A stretch of 64,000 nt of DNA, from contig MU619252.1 of NCBI GenBank assembly GCA_025201805.1, positions 129,855-193,854 on the forward strand, written 5' to 3'. Below the pieces are notes generated by a model. That model had not been told where the DNA came from and did not search any database. It saw nothing but the letters and a program-made list of their open reading frames with translations. A program made the position numbers and the translations under genes. The DNA comes from Parasitella parasitica. Taxonomy: Eukaryota > Mucoromycota > Mucoromycetes > Mucorales > Mucoraceae. Of this stretch, positions 50,912 to 61,091 are shown in pieces (within the stretch, counting starts at the first letter, position 1; each line of letters begins with the position of its first letter).

Positions 50912-51721
50912 ATGTCGAATACGCAAAATAACCGTACCATTTGGTTATATGGTATTGCTACCATTGCTTTGGCCCTTGTAGGATCAGGCATGACTTATTA
51001 CATCCTTGAGGATGATAAACAGGTAAAGCGTAGAAGAGCAGGTCGTCGTGCAGAGCGTACAACTTTGCGATTACTATCCCAAATCAAAGAAGAACAGCAG
51101 GCTGTCGAGGGCAGCATTAAAGAAGTAGAAGAGAACATTGAAGATGGAGATTGTGATGAGAAGGCTTTTAAGAAGAAGGAATATGTTTTGGCTCATTCAA
51201 ACGAACTTTTATTGAGGCTTATGGAAAAGTTGGACGCGATCAGACCTTTGACAATTATTGTGGGAGGTGAAACGGAAGCCGAGCCTAATGAATATGAGCT
51301 CAATCTAGTTGCTAATATCAAGACCAAGAAACGTGCTGTTATTGAATCTATCGAGGAACTGTTCCGTAGATTGGACAGCTCTAATGGCAAGATGAACAAG
51401 GAAAAATCAAGAAGAGAAGAACTCGCCAAAGAAAAAGAGCGACTCGAAAAGGAAGAAGCCGAACGCCTTGCTAGAGAGGAAAACGAAAGAGAGAAAATCA
51501 GAAAGGAAAATGAAAGAATTGCACAAGAGGAGGCTTTGCTAAGACAAAAAGAAGAAGAAGCCAATTTAGCTCAAGAGCTCTTAATCAAACAGGATGATTA
51601 CGAGGAATTGGAGATTATTGAGCAAGATGATGCCGATGAGCAAGAACAAGCATCTAAGCAGGAAGAAGCCATTTTGGCTGCCATGAAAGAGGTGGAACAG
51701 CAAGATGAGCAAAGTAAATAA
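50912..51721 (+). CDS. BAG-domain protein, Snl1-like Hsp70 nucleotide exchange factor
   Basis: Single-exon 269-residue protein. Residues 9-31 form one transmembrane segment (TIWLYGIATIALALVGSGMT) followed by a basic patch (KRRRAGRRAERT), giving a cytosolic C-terminal domain. Residues about 55-155 fit a BAG three-helix bundle: LLSQIKEEQQAVEGSIKEVE, then YVLAHSNELLLRLMEKLDAI, then the Hsp70-contact helix IKTKKRAVIESIEELFRRLD. The architecture (N-terminal anchor plus BAG) is that of yeast Snl1, an ER/nuclear-envelope factor that binds Hsp70 and 60S ribosomes. Unlike yeast Snl1, it has an extra C-terminal Glu/Lys/Arg-rich coiled coil of about 100 residues. BAG assignment rests on pattern recognition and needs a profile check. 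Confidence 0.7.
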   Translation: MSNTQNNRTIWLYGIATIALALVGSGMTYYILEDDKQVKRRRAGRRAERTTLRLLSQIKEEQQAVEGSIKEVEENIEDGDCDEKAFKKKEYVLAHSNELLLRLMEKLDAIRPLTIIVGGETEAEPNEYELNLVANIKTKKRAVIESIEELFRRLDSSNGKMNKEKSRREELAKEKERLEKEEAERLAREENEREKIRKENERIAQEEALLRQKEEEANLAQELLIKQDDYEELEIIEQDDADEQEQASKQEEAILAAMKEVEQQDEQSK

Positions 51722-52015
51722 ACAAGCGGTTACCTAAATTAAACTCATTCGAATCTAGATGGAGGGTTTATTTATAAAATAAATAAAAAACTCCTTTTTA
51801 TCTGTTTTCTTTTCCCTTTGCTTTTATAGCTTAATTGTATATGAGTATAATTATACAAGAAATGACCTTGGTGAATATCCTTGAATAAATCACAACGAGA
51901 ATACTAACACGATTTAAACACAGCAATCAGAATGGAAAGGCAATGAAGACGAAGTGAGTGATGCATTGATGTGATGTCTTGAGTGCATTTACTAAAAAGT
52001 AAACAGGCAATAGAA
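51722..52015. other. Intergenic
   Basis: AATAAA-type signals at about 51778-51785 belong to the preceding gene. A GTGAGT...CAG pair (about 51954-52006) just before the next ATG may be an untranslated-leader intron. Confidence 0.4.
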
Positions 52016-53749
52016 ATGGTGAGGGATGGGTTTGATGAGGAGCCGGATTGGAAAGTAGTAGGAAGTCGATCAAGAAGAGAAAGTTTTTCAGTGGGTCGTG
52101 TTGTGGATGGTGCTACGAGTAATAACAATCATGCAACAGCTTCATTGCCCCAGACACCGTCATTGATTAATCAAAAACAGCAACCAGAGTTTAAAAGAAG
52201 AGGCTCTGAAAACTCAGAAAAGCAATGGGGCTCTTTTGGTGGATTTCAGTGGGAAGGGCCTTCTATATTTGACGAAGATATTATGCCAACAGCAAAACCT
52301 CCTTTATTTCCCAGTTCGCCCGACCAGTATTACGACCCCACTGCCGTATTAACAACGCCCATGTTGCCAACCGTACCTTCGAAGCCTATTTATAGACAGC
52401 AGCGTAGCTTTTCGTTTTCAATGGGTCAAGATTCCACTTTTTTTGGCTATGATGACTACAATACAAGGAATACCAGTTCGTTTTTGACGCCTACGTTGGA
52501 AGAGGAAGAAGAGAACGACCAGCTGCCCTCATTTGACGACGCCTATCTTCGCTCTCGGTCTCAATCCTCGAATGCAGCGTTTGGCATCTATCCAGCAGGA
52601 CGTTGGATGAATATGAACCGGCGAGCATCCTTGGGATTTATCAATTCGCCCTCCTCGACTTCCTCAAGTTCGCTTAACGATAACTCAAAAGATTTACTCT
52701 CACAACGACGCATGTCTCAGCCATTGAATCAAATTGCAGAGTACTCGTTCCCAGAAATAATTCCCAATGGAGGACCAACCCAGTAAGTAGTACAAAACAG
52801 ATAAATCATAATAAGGAAATTGCAGGAAAACTAACCTATTCAGTTCTGGCAATCAAACAACATCCATTCGTCAATTATCAGATTATTTAGAAAATAGCCA
52901 TATCCATAGATCCACCTCATCATATATATTACAAAACCAACCAAGTCATATTATACCAGAAACTTCGTCAAGCGCCACTGTTATACCCAGCCAGCGTCAA
53001 CAACAACAACAACAACAAACACAAGATACGGTGAATGCAGGTAAAGGGCTGCTGCTTCAAAAACTACCTCCCCACATCTCTCTCTTCATGATTGAATTCA
53101 AATCTGGTCGCACTGATTTTTACTATGTCTCAGAACCTTCGCTCAAGTTACGAGTAGGTGATCTAGTGTTGGTGGAAGCAGATCGTGGGAAGGACCTCGG
53201 TAAAGTAGCTACAGACGTACTGACTGTAGATCAAGTCCTGCTGTTGCAGCAACAGCAGCAGCAAAACAATAGCAATAGATTGATTATCGACCAGGATCAA
53301 ACGGACGAAAAGAAAGCCTCGGCAACTGATTCTCATGTGAAAAGAGTCTATAAAATAGCTGAAGCCGACGAGGTTTGTTTGTTGCTCAATAAGGAACAAG
53401 ATGAGCAAAAGGCGTTGGCGGTGTGTCTACAAAAAATCAAAAATAGAAAGTTATCAATGGAAGTAGTGGATGCAGAGTTCCAATGGTAAAACTGCATGCT
53501 CTTTCATTATCATCGTGTCTTTTACTAATTGCAGTATGTACAGGGATCGTCGCAAGTTAACCTTTTATTTCATTGCTGAAAGAAGGATCGATTTTCGTGA
53601 ATTGGTTCGAGAGTTGTTTAAAATTTACAAGACTCGGATTTGGATGTAAGTTGCATAGTTGCTGGGTGGATATCTATTTGTACTCATGATATTATATAAC
53701 CCTGGTAGGTGTGCTGTCAACCCTACAAGATCATCTTTTTCTACTTGAG
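52016..53749 (+). CDS. PSP1 C-terminal domain protein
   Basis: Four exons (52016-52782, 52844-53485, 53535-53645, 53710-53749) sum to 1560 bases, 519 residues. The first 350 residues are disordered, Ser/Pro/Gln-rich, with repeated basic-phosphosite-like motifs (RRESFS, RQQRSFSFS, NRRASLGF). The C-terminal PSP1 domain starts near LFMIEFKSGRTDFYYVSE and includes LRVGDLVLVEADRGKDLGKV. It ends with the diagnostic RRKLTFYFIAERRIDFRELV and RELFKIYKTRIWM. A poly-Gln insert sits inside the domain at about 53248-53265. Family members such as yeast Psp1 associate with RNA granules and suppress polymerase mutants; the molecular role is not settled. The start at 52016 is the first in-frame ATG after a possible leader intron. 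Confidence 0.88.
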
Positions 53750-54099
53750 CTTCTCGTGTAGAGCTTGTTGCCAATGATATGATGAAAATATCATAAAAAT
53801 AATGCTTTAAACGTATCATAAATAGTTACCCAAAATATCATACATACGTTCATATATATCTTTTTAATAAACAAAATTACAACAGATTACAATATTGAAT
53901 AGTTTCAGAATACATGTAAGTATCAAGGAATTGGGCCATTTTGTACGGTACAGTCTTTTTATGGTTTCAGAAAAAAAAGTTCAAGTAAATGATAAAGGTC
54001 CTGGTGATTGTGATTATATATTAGGGCTTCTGTAACAAAATCTTTTATCCCTGAAAAAAGCTGAGAGAATTGTCTCCAAGGATACATTACGCAAATTGG
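53750..54099. other. Intergenic
   Basis: Contains AATAAA-like signals after the PSP1 gene (for example 'ttaataaac' near 53865). No gene. Confidence 0.5.
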
Positions 54100-54101
54100 T
54101 A

Positions 54102-54277
54102 CAGTGCGGCCGGGAAATATTGTCCGTTTTACAAAAATAAATGGCGATTACAAAAAAATATTTGTCGTTTACCAGAAAATAAATGGCGCTAACTAGAAAA
54201 TGATCGGCCGTTTCTCAATTTTTATTGGCCATTTCTCAGATTTACTATGGCCGTTTTACGAATTCACTTTGTCGGTT
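54102..54277 (+). repeat. Left terminal inverted repeat with about eight 20-base modules
   Basis: Inside the repeat a motif of the type aaataaATGGCGattac recurs at roughly 19-24 base spacing. Cores are tgtccgttttac, atggcgattac, ttgtcgtttac, atggcgctaac, atcggccgtttc, attggccatttc, atggccgttttac and ttgtcggttgcc. The variants share a (t/g)G(c/t)C(g/a)NTT-like core and are probably multiple transposase binding sites (inference). Confidence 0.8.
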
Positions 54278-54321
54278 GCCATGATGTAACTGTCTTTTCT
54301 TCACTTTTGTAACTAAACAAT

Positions 54322-55743
54322 ATGAGTAGAAATACATTTTATTATGAAGACGGTCAAGAAAATATCTATGATGAGCGTGGAGAGCGGGTTATTGATCCAA
54401 TGGAAGATGTATTGACGAATATAAATGATCCCAACATAGTGCTTGAAACGATTACCAGCCAGAAAGCATATTTGGCCCTTAAACCACAAGACAAAGAAGT
54501 CATTATGAAAGATGTTTCTGTAAAGCCTTTCAAAGTTGCTAAATATGTCTCGGACCGCGCTTACAAGCAGCACAATGATCTCACAAGAGAAACATTTATT
54601 GAAAGAATGCTTGAAGGCCCTGTGGAAAGAGGAAGGGTAACAGCAGCAGCGAAAGAGCTGGGTATAAACCCTCGTACCGCTATGCGTTGGTGGAAGCACT
54701 ATAACGAGACGGGTGAGGTAACCTACAAGAAATCTGAAAAAAACGCAGGCAGACCCAGTTCCTTTACTGGAGAACATGAGAAGTATATCCAGGATGTTAT
54801 TGAAAAAGACTCGCAGCTTTGTGCTGACGATATCATTGATATGTTGACAACCAAGTTTAAAGACTTCAAAATCTCGAAGTCTCAAATGAATGATCATCTG
54901 AGGAACAATATGCTCATATCCATCAAGAAGCCAACCTTCGACCCCAAGGCGAGAAACTCTCCCGAAAACTTGCAAAAACGATATGAATGGTTCATGAATT
55001 GGAAGGATTCTGATCTTGATTACGGCACAAACTGCGTCTTCATTGATGAGGCTGGATTCAATATCAACATGAGGAGCAATTGGGCTAGATCAGCAGTAGG
55101 AACACCTGCCATTGTTGATATTGCAAAGACTCGCTCCCCCTCACATACTATCATTGGCGCCATTCATTCTTCTAGTGTTCTTCACGTTGTCATGAAAAAG
55201 CCTCCACCAAGAAAGCCAAGAGGACAGAAGCCTCAAACAATTCAAGCAGAGAAGTCAAAGAAAAGAAAGCTTGCGAGGGGCAAAGAGCAGACAGGAGGGA
55301 TTGTCATTGAGGAGCCCACCATAGAGTATGTGGAAGTTGAGAAAGAAGAAACCAAGCCGCCTTCCAAAGGTACAACCACAGCTCACTTTGTGAAATTCAT
55401 GAATGAGCTTCTCGATATTATGGACATGGATGCAAATCTGAAGGGCAGTTACCTTGTTATGGATAATTGTACTATTCATAAGTCGCATCCAATGATGAGA
55501 AAGATTGAGAGCAGAGGATATCGAGTGATGCATCTACCTCCTTATTCTCCAGAACTGAACCCAATTGAGCAGTTTTGGGCCATTGTAAAAGGAAAGATGA
55601 AGCGCCATAGGCTGCTAAGCGAAGAGAACTTATCACAAAGAATTGCTGATGCATGCAACGATGTACGCGTAAGTGATCTCCGTGGATTTTGTAGACACTC
55701 GAAGCGCCAAATCATCAATTGCCTGAATAAAACAGAATTCTAA
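54322..55743 (+). CDS. Tc1/mariner transposase, DD34E, 473 residues
   Basis: Cut-and-paste transposase with no introns or stops. The N-terminus holds a helix-turn-helix: VTAAAKELGINPRTAMRWWK (residues about 107-130). The catalytic RNase H-like triad is seen as CVFIDEAGFN (Asp about 242), LVMDNCTIHKS (Asp about 381) and PPYSPELNPIEQFW (Glu about 416), with 34 residues between the last two, i.e. DD34E. Between the first two Asp lies a longer than usual charged insert with a nuclear-localisation-like KSKKRKLARGK and an acidic half (about residues 295-350). It is longer than a typical 340-residue mariner protein because of extra N-terminal residues and this insert. All catalytic residues are present, so the protein should be functional if expressed. 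Confidence 0.93.
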   Translation: MSRNTFYYEDGQENIYDERGERVIDPMEDVLTNINDPNIVLETITSQKAYLALKPQDKEVIMKDVSVKPFKVAKYVSDRAYKQHNDLTRETFIERMLEGPVERGRVTAAAKELGINPRTAMRWWKHYNETGEVTYKKSEKNAGRPSSFTGEHEKYIQDVIEKDSQLCADDIIDMLTTKFKDFKISKSQMNDHLRNNMLISIKKPTFDPKARNSPENLQKRYEWFMNWKDSDLDYGTNCVFIDEAGFNINMRSNWARSAVGTPAIVDIAKTRSPSHTIIGAIHSSSVLHVVMKKPPPRKPRGQKPQTIQAEKSKKRKLARGKEQTGGIVIEEPTIEYVEVEKEETKPPSKGTTTAHFVKFMNELLDIMDMDANLKGSYLVMDNCTIHKSHPMMRKIESRGYRVMHLPPYSPELNPIEQFWAIVKGKMKRHRLLSEENLSQRIADACNDVRVSDLRGFCRHSKRQIINCLNKTEF

Positions 55744-55799
55744 GAGTTAGTTGGCTTACGTCCATGCTTCTACAACATAGCGAACAGAACAGTCTAGTA

Positions 55800-55975
55800 A
55801 ACCGACAAAGTGAATTCGTAAAACGGCCATAGTAAATCTGAGAAATGGCCAATAAAAATTGAGGAACGGCCGATCATTTTCTAGTTAGCGCCATTTATTT
55901 TCTGGTAAACGACAAATATTTTTTTGTAATCGCCATTTATTTTTGTAAAACGGACAATATTTCCCGGCCGCACTG
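55800..55975 (-). repeat. Right terminal inverted repeat
   Basis: Reverse complement of the left repeat over 176 bases with one mismatch found by eye, ending in CACTG before the TA duplication. Confidence 0.93.
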
Positions 55976-56116
55976 TAGTTGTTAATTCAAGCGTTTGGAC
56001 AAAGATAACAAAGCAAGTACCATGTAAAGAATCTATCTGCGTTTGTTAGCTAACTGATTTGATAGATTTTGGTTCATAAAACTTGGAATCCGCTAATTAG
56101 CATCTGGACACAGGAG

Positions 56117-56840
56117 CGATACAGTCTATGTCAGTCTATCCCACTGCTTGTTGTTCACCACCTCCAGCCAACCGGATGGTGCAGCTTTTAACGGTAGCTT
56201 TAGGCGACTTTGTTCTAAGCGCGTAGCTTTTGACTTAAGTTAAAAGTTGCGTGTTAGAGAAAGGGCATTCTGAACAGGTCAGTACTCGGGCAAAAACGAT
56301 TTGGAGCAGGCGATACAGTCTATGTCAGTCTATCCCACTGCTTGTTGTTCACCACCTCCAGCCAACCGGATGGTGCAGCTTTTAACGGTAGCTTTAGGCG
56401 ACTTTGTTCTAAGCGCGTAGCTTTTGCTTTTTGTCAAAAGTTGCGTGTTAGAGAAAGGGCATTCTGAACGGGTCAGTATCGAACCACTTTATGGCAAATG
56501 ACAATATCAAGAAGGTAAAAACAGAGTCAAACACGTATACTATGCTATCCTGTTACTAATGGTTTTTTTTTAACTCTTGATCCATATATATACCAATATC
56601 TACGTTTAGGCAATACTGGTATCCCAAGTACAGTCTATGTCAGTCTACCCCACTGCTTGTTGTTCACCACCTCCAGCCAACCGGATGGTGCAGCTTTTAA
56701 CGGTAGCTTCAGGCGACTTTGTTCTAAGCGCGTAGCTTTTGCTTTTTGTCAAAAGTTGCGTGTTAGAGAAAGGGCATTCTGAACGGGTCAGTACGCGGGC
56801 AAAAATCATTTGGGGCAGGCGATACAGTCTATGTCAGCCT
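56117..56840 (+). repeat. R3: 194 base tandem repeat, three copies and a fragment
   Basis: Copy 1 runs 56117-56310 and copy 2 runs 56311-56477 (cut short). About 150 unrelated bases follow, then copy 3 at about 56629-56819 and a 20-base start of a fourth. Copies are nearly identical ('cgatacagtctatgtcagtc' at each start; 'ccaaccggatggtgcagc'; 'gttctaagcgcgtagc'; 'gagaaagggcattctgaac'). Each holds a hairpin near its centre: copy 1 'cttttgacttaagttaaaag', copies 2 and 3 'cttttgctttttgtcaaaag'. The units are far more GC-rich than their surroundings and have no open frame. Function is unknown. Confidence 0.85.
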
Positions 56841-59187
56841 GTTCACTATAGAAAATATGTATTGCAATGATAAATAAATTTTTATGAACATTTCCCCTCA
56901 CTATTGCTGCAATAATTTTTTTGAATATGGGTCAACGTGCTCGAAAATAAACAAGCCGGCGAATGGGGATCTCTTGAGTTAAAAAAAATGTCTTTTACAA
57001 ACAGGCAACTGGCAACTGATGGAGTACAGTCAACTTTACAATACGTCATACACAGTACGATGAGATCGAGATATAATTACATTAAAACATTTTATGGTGA
57101 TATGTGTGGGAGAACACTGCTACAACCTGTTGCTGTCAAAAATTGCTGTAAAAGGAATGTCTGATTTACTTTAAGGTGTATTGATGCATACATTGCTCAT
57201 GGTGCCAAACTGGGACTTCATGATTTTTTTTTTTTTTTTGCGAATTTACAAGACGTTAATTTGCGATTTTATTCATTCAAACTGTGTTTTTTGTTTCTTT
57301 TCTATTCTCATTATGAAGATTATTATTACAACTATGCAATTTTCATTTGTGTTTGTCAGCGTGAGCAAATCTTCAATTATCTACAGTCCCAGCTTTAATT
57401 TTTCAAGTGTAACAATCAGCAAATTATGAAAGTCATTTGCATGTTTTGTGTTCCTGAAATAACATGCATGAAGTTTTGACATTATTAAGGTTTCAAGTGC
57501 ATTCTCGGTCAATCCCAGTCTGCTAATCTTTAAATCCTTTCGTTTAATGCTTCTCGTTATCTGAAAATCAACAGCTTCGCTGGTTATAGCCCTGTTAAAA
57601 ATTTTCTCGTCAACTAATAAGTCCGTTATAATTCGTCATTGGATACACTTTCTTCACTATCAGATATCCTCGTCGGGTATTCCAAGTACTTGGCTAACGA
57701 ATAATTTACGTCTAATTTATCAATTTACTAAACTACGTCCCTCCATTCTGAAAATATTATAGAGAGTATTTCATCTTCTGTTTACTAGTATGGATCGTCG
57801 TCCGCCTCAATTCGCGAATGTCGGCCGATACTTGCTTACAATCCATTTTTCTACCGAACGATGCTCTCTCCTTAATCTAGAAATCTGCTCAAATCACCCA
57901 GTTTATGTCTTTACATCTATAGAGAATCTTCACTTCGTATTCGTTCTCGCACTCCACCGAAATAAGTCGATTCCTCACTTTGAATTGATCCTATTTGAAG
58001 CAAGTTAAACAGGGCCATATCATTTTTCAGCCTTTCTTTGTCCGTGCTTTTATTCCTCCTCATATGCCTCTTTAGGTTCTCACCCTTTCAGTCCTGTTCT
58101 TCACCATCGTATAAATTCCTTTCCTTTTCTTCTTGTTTCGAGATTCTCCCTAGTGGTTACTAGAACATATCCTTTCCTACATTTTAAACAACATCGTCGC
58201 CTTTGACCTCCCCTTTTATCATCATCCATTTCTCCTTTATCCTCGTTATCATGGCTTGAATTCTGGTTCATTTGATTGCTACTTGGGGCTTGTAATGTTT
58301 ATCTACGCGTAATTCATGCAAAAAGTCTACCTCGAACACTGTTATACCGCTTGATCTCTTCTTATTTCACGGAGGATATGTACTTGTCTTCAGCAGAAGA
58401 CGCCTTGAACTATTTCACATTTCTATGCCTTTCTAAACTTGCTGTAGGGTCTAATATATGGTTTTCTCACTTTTTTTCCCGTTCACCACAGATAGCTAGT
58501 CTGAAGCTTTATACAAGATCATCCTTCCCTCGACACTACCTGGTTCCATCCCAGATGATTCTGGACTTATCATTGGCTCTACTCTCTTGGTAAGGTGGAG
58601 ATCTCATTGAGTCTGCGTCTTTTAAAATACTCCATTTTGAGCGAGTTCTACTATTCCGTCCTCTCTTACCTTCCTTATACGACCTATCAATGAATTACTA
58701 TATCAGCAACAAGTTTCTCCGTTTCCATTAGCCTTTGGTTATTTCCCCTCTGTCAATAATCATCCCCAAAACATAAACATAAACTAACCCACGTTTGTAC
58801 ATATGTAGTACTTTGTTCAAAACAAAATAGCTAAACCGAATCCCTAGCGATACGAATTTTCTGTCACGTAATAAACTCTGAGCATAATTTTCTGATCAGA
58901 AAAAAAAAAGGTATTTTCCCTATAAATCTAACCCAGTATCTTTTATATTATTATCTGTATAGTAGTTCCTTGGTTAATTATTTTGGTGCTATCATTTTAT
59001 ACTTATTTAGCTCTATCCCTCCAATATATAGATATTTGTGATATCATGTGTGAATAAAAACTCATATATTTATAGCTTAAAATTTTTTTTTTTTCGTGTT
59101 TGATTGCATTAACGTCAAATACTTGGCGTTTTCTGTCAAAAAAAAAAAAGGGAAAAATCAAAGTAAACCTTTTTCCCGTTGTCCATT
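56841..59187. other. Gene-poor, pyrimidine-rich region
   Basis: No intact gene. Forward frames at 56937, 57181, 57790 and 58276 show no family features. On the reverse strand a short frame starting at an ATG (58271) reads QRRRCCLKCRKGYV, a possible zinc-knuckle-like fragment, and stops after about 55 codons; this may be a decayed gene. The last 100 bases have A/T runs and form the leader of the next gene. Confidence 0.4.
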
Positions 59188-61091
59188 ATGCCAAAACAAC
59201 CAACTAAGCCGTGTCTGAAAAAGCTGAAAGGCTCGCTTGAGATCAAACCAGAACAGCGACAAGAGTTCGATATTCCTGCAGGTTTACTTAACAATTGTGT
59301 CAAAGACTGGCCCAATGTTAAAAAAGTTGTTGATGCTTATCTCAATGACACAACCGAAACCAAAGAAGACTCTCCCATTGACTTTTACAACTTGCTGATT
59401 GAAACACTTGAAAAAATTAAAGCTGGAACTATTGACGACAATGTACTTCTATCAGATTATTGCAAACGCCTGATCGTATTTTTCAAACACGAGCAAATAA
59501 GCAAGAAAATGAAGCAATATTACCTACATCAATTTACAATTTATCGCATAAATATGAACCAAAGAGCTCTTACATTACAATCCAGAAATGCAGCCCTAGT
59601 TGCAACTAGAGAAGAAAGTTTATATTTAGAAGATGAAATGATAGCTCGCATTGAAAACCGAGGTTTGCTTTGGAACTTACAGAACTCAATACTTCTAAAC
59701 TGACTACAATATTTATTTTAGGTAAAAAGAGACAATACAAAGAGACTGAAGCAGCAGATGAAGAAAATAGCCAAAAAGAATATGGATGTATAGTTGAAGA
59801 AACCAGCATGATCTTGGATGAAAGCTTTGATAGTGTAAAAAAGCATCCTAATGTTAGAAGTTATTACAATTATTTCGTTGGGGATCAAAAACAAGGATGG
59901 ACATTAGAAGGTCAAAACCATTGGATTACAAAGGACGGCTTCAATGTATCTCAAATACTATTCCAATACAGACTAGAATCTTATCGAGCCGCCAAAATGA
60001 TGTTAGATTTATCTGATGAAAGAGTATTGTCACTCTCATTTATTTTTCTTATAAACGAAAAAGATAGTAATGAAGGCTTTATAAATTTAATCAAAGAAGA
60101 AGAAGAAGATATTAGGACCTCTTTGCCAACTGTTTCAAGATTACCAACAAATGAACAAGGAATGATGATGGCCTACAAAATTGATGAGTGTAACGGGGAC
60201 CAGCAACAAGTCAAAAGATGTCTCGCTCTCTTACACGTTCAACATTGGAATCCCGAAGAAGAAGCAACAGTTTATTTCGATATTCTCAACGCTTTCAGTA
60301 AACAAGTAAAAAGAATCAATGAAACACACACCGAGCAAGATTATGACTTATACGAAATATTTACCAAAGAGGTTTTTAATCATGAAAAGTATACCCAACA
60401 CAAAATCTCCAAGCATCTTTCTAGCTCGAAAGAGTATGTCCCTGATTATAAGCTCGCATACCTGTATAAAGAAAAGCAAACGAAGGACCTATTCATAATC
60501 GAAATCAAGAAGAAAGAAAAGCTATTCACACCAAATGACAGCGATAAGATTAAGATTAACTTGGAGATGCAAGTCATGTTGAATGATTTAATTAAAATGA
60601 ATATTGATGAACCCGTGGTTTATGGCTTGACAATACAAGGTAAAATGCATAAATCACTATAAACGTTCATCCGCTTGAATATAGTGTATTTACTGATCCA
60701 TTCAATTCTGACTTGTCTTTTTATAGATCATAGTTGTTATCTTTATGAAATGAAACTTGAATATAACTGCCAGTATATTTCTAGAGTTATTCAAAAGTTT
60801 TATTTGCCAAGAGACTTATCAGACGTATGCCTTGTACCTCGTGTTACATCCATTTTTTTAACAGTAAAGGTATTAAGTAAACAGCGCTTTTTTATACCAC
60901 TGTATATGGTACTCATTTTTTTTTTAACTCAGAGCTTGGTAGACCAGGTGATAATTAAGATCAATCAAAAGAAAAAAGGCGTATCTCCTTTGAACCCTTA
61001 CACCAGGGAAGGTATGAAAATGCCTGTTGCTATTAAGGATCCTGTGTCTTACATGATAAACAATCAATCTGATGATTTGGTGCCTCCTTAA
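59188..61091 (+). CDS. Unrecognised protein with a PD-(D/E)XK-like signature
   Basis: Four exons (59188-59662, 59722-60639, 60727-60869, 60933-61091) sum to 1695 bases, 564 residues, with phases 1, 1 and 0 all consistent. The first 160 residues are charged and helical, with a possible coiled coil near QRALTLQSRNAALVATREES. A second region has the conserved-looking QGWTLEGQNHWITKDGFNVS and QGMMMAYKID. The C-terminal region reads VPDYKLAYLYK (about residue 398), then KDLFIIEIKKKEK (about 418), then LEMQVMLNDLIKM (about 441). The PD, E-x-K and Q spacing and the hydrophobic strand before EIK fit the PD-(D/E)XK nuclease fold, including the Gln of the RecB-like branch. I recognise no named family; it may be lineage-specific. 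The nuclease idea is inference. First-intron donor GTTTGC is weak, but needed to keep the frame. Confidence 0.7.

Larger units (their letters stand above)
54102..55975 (+). mobile_element. Intact Tc1/mariner-type DNA transposon, 1874 bases
   Basis: The element starts CAGTGCGGCCGGG and ends CCCGGCCGCACTG. It is flanked on both sides by TA (54100-54101 and 55976-55977), the target duplication of the Tc1/mariner/IS630 superfamily. Terminal inverted repeats are 176 bases (54102-54277 and 55800-55975); I found one mismatch within them (left 'ccgtttctc', right complement 'ccgttcctc'). One uninterrupted transposase gene fills the centre. Near-identical ends and an open frame point to recent insertion and possible current activity. 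Confidence 0.93.
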
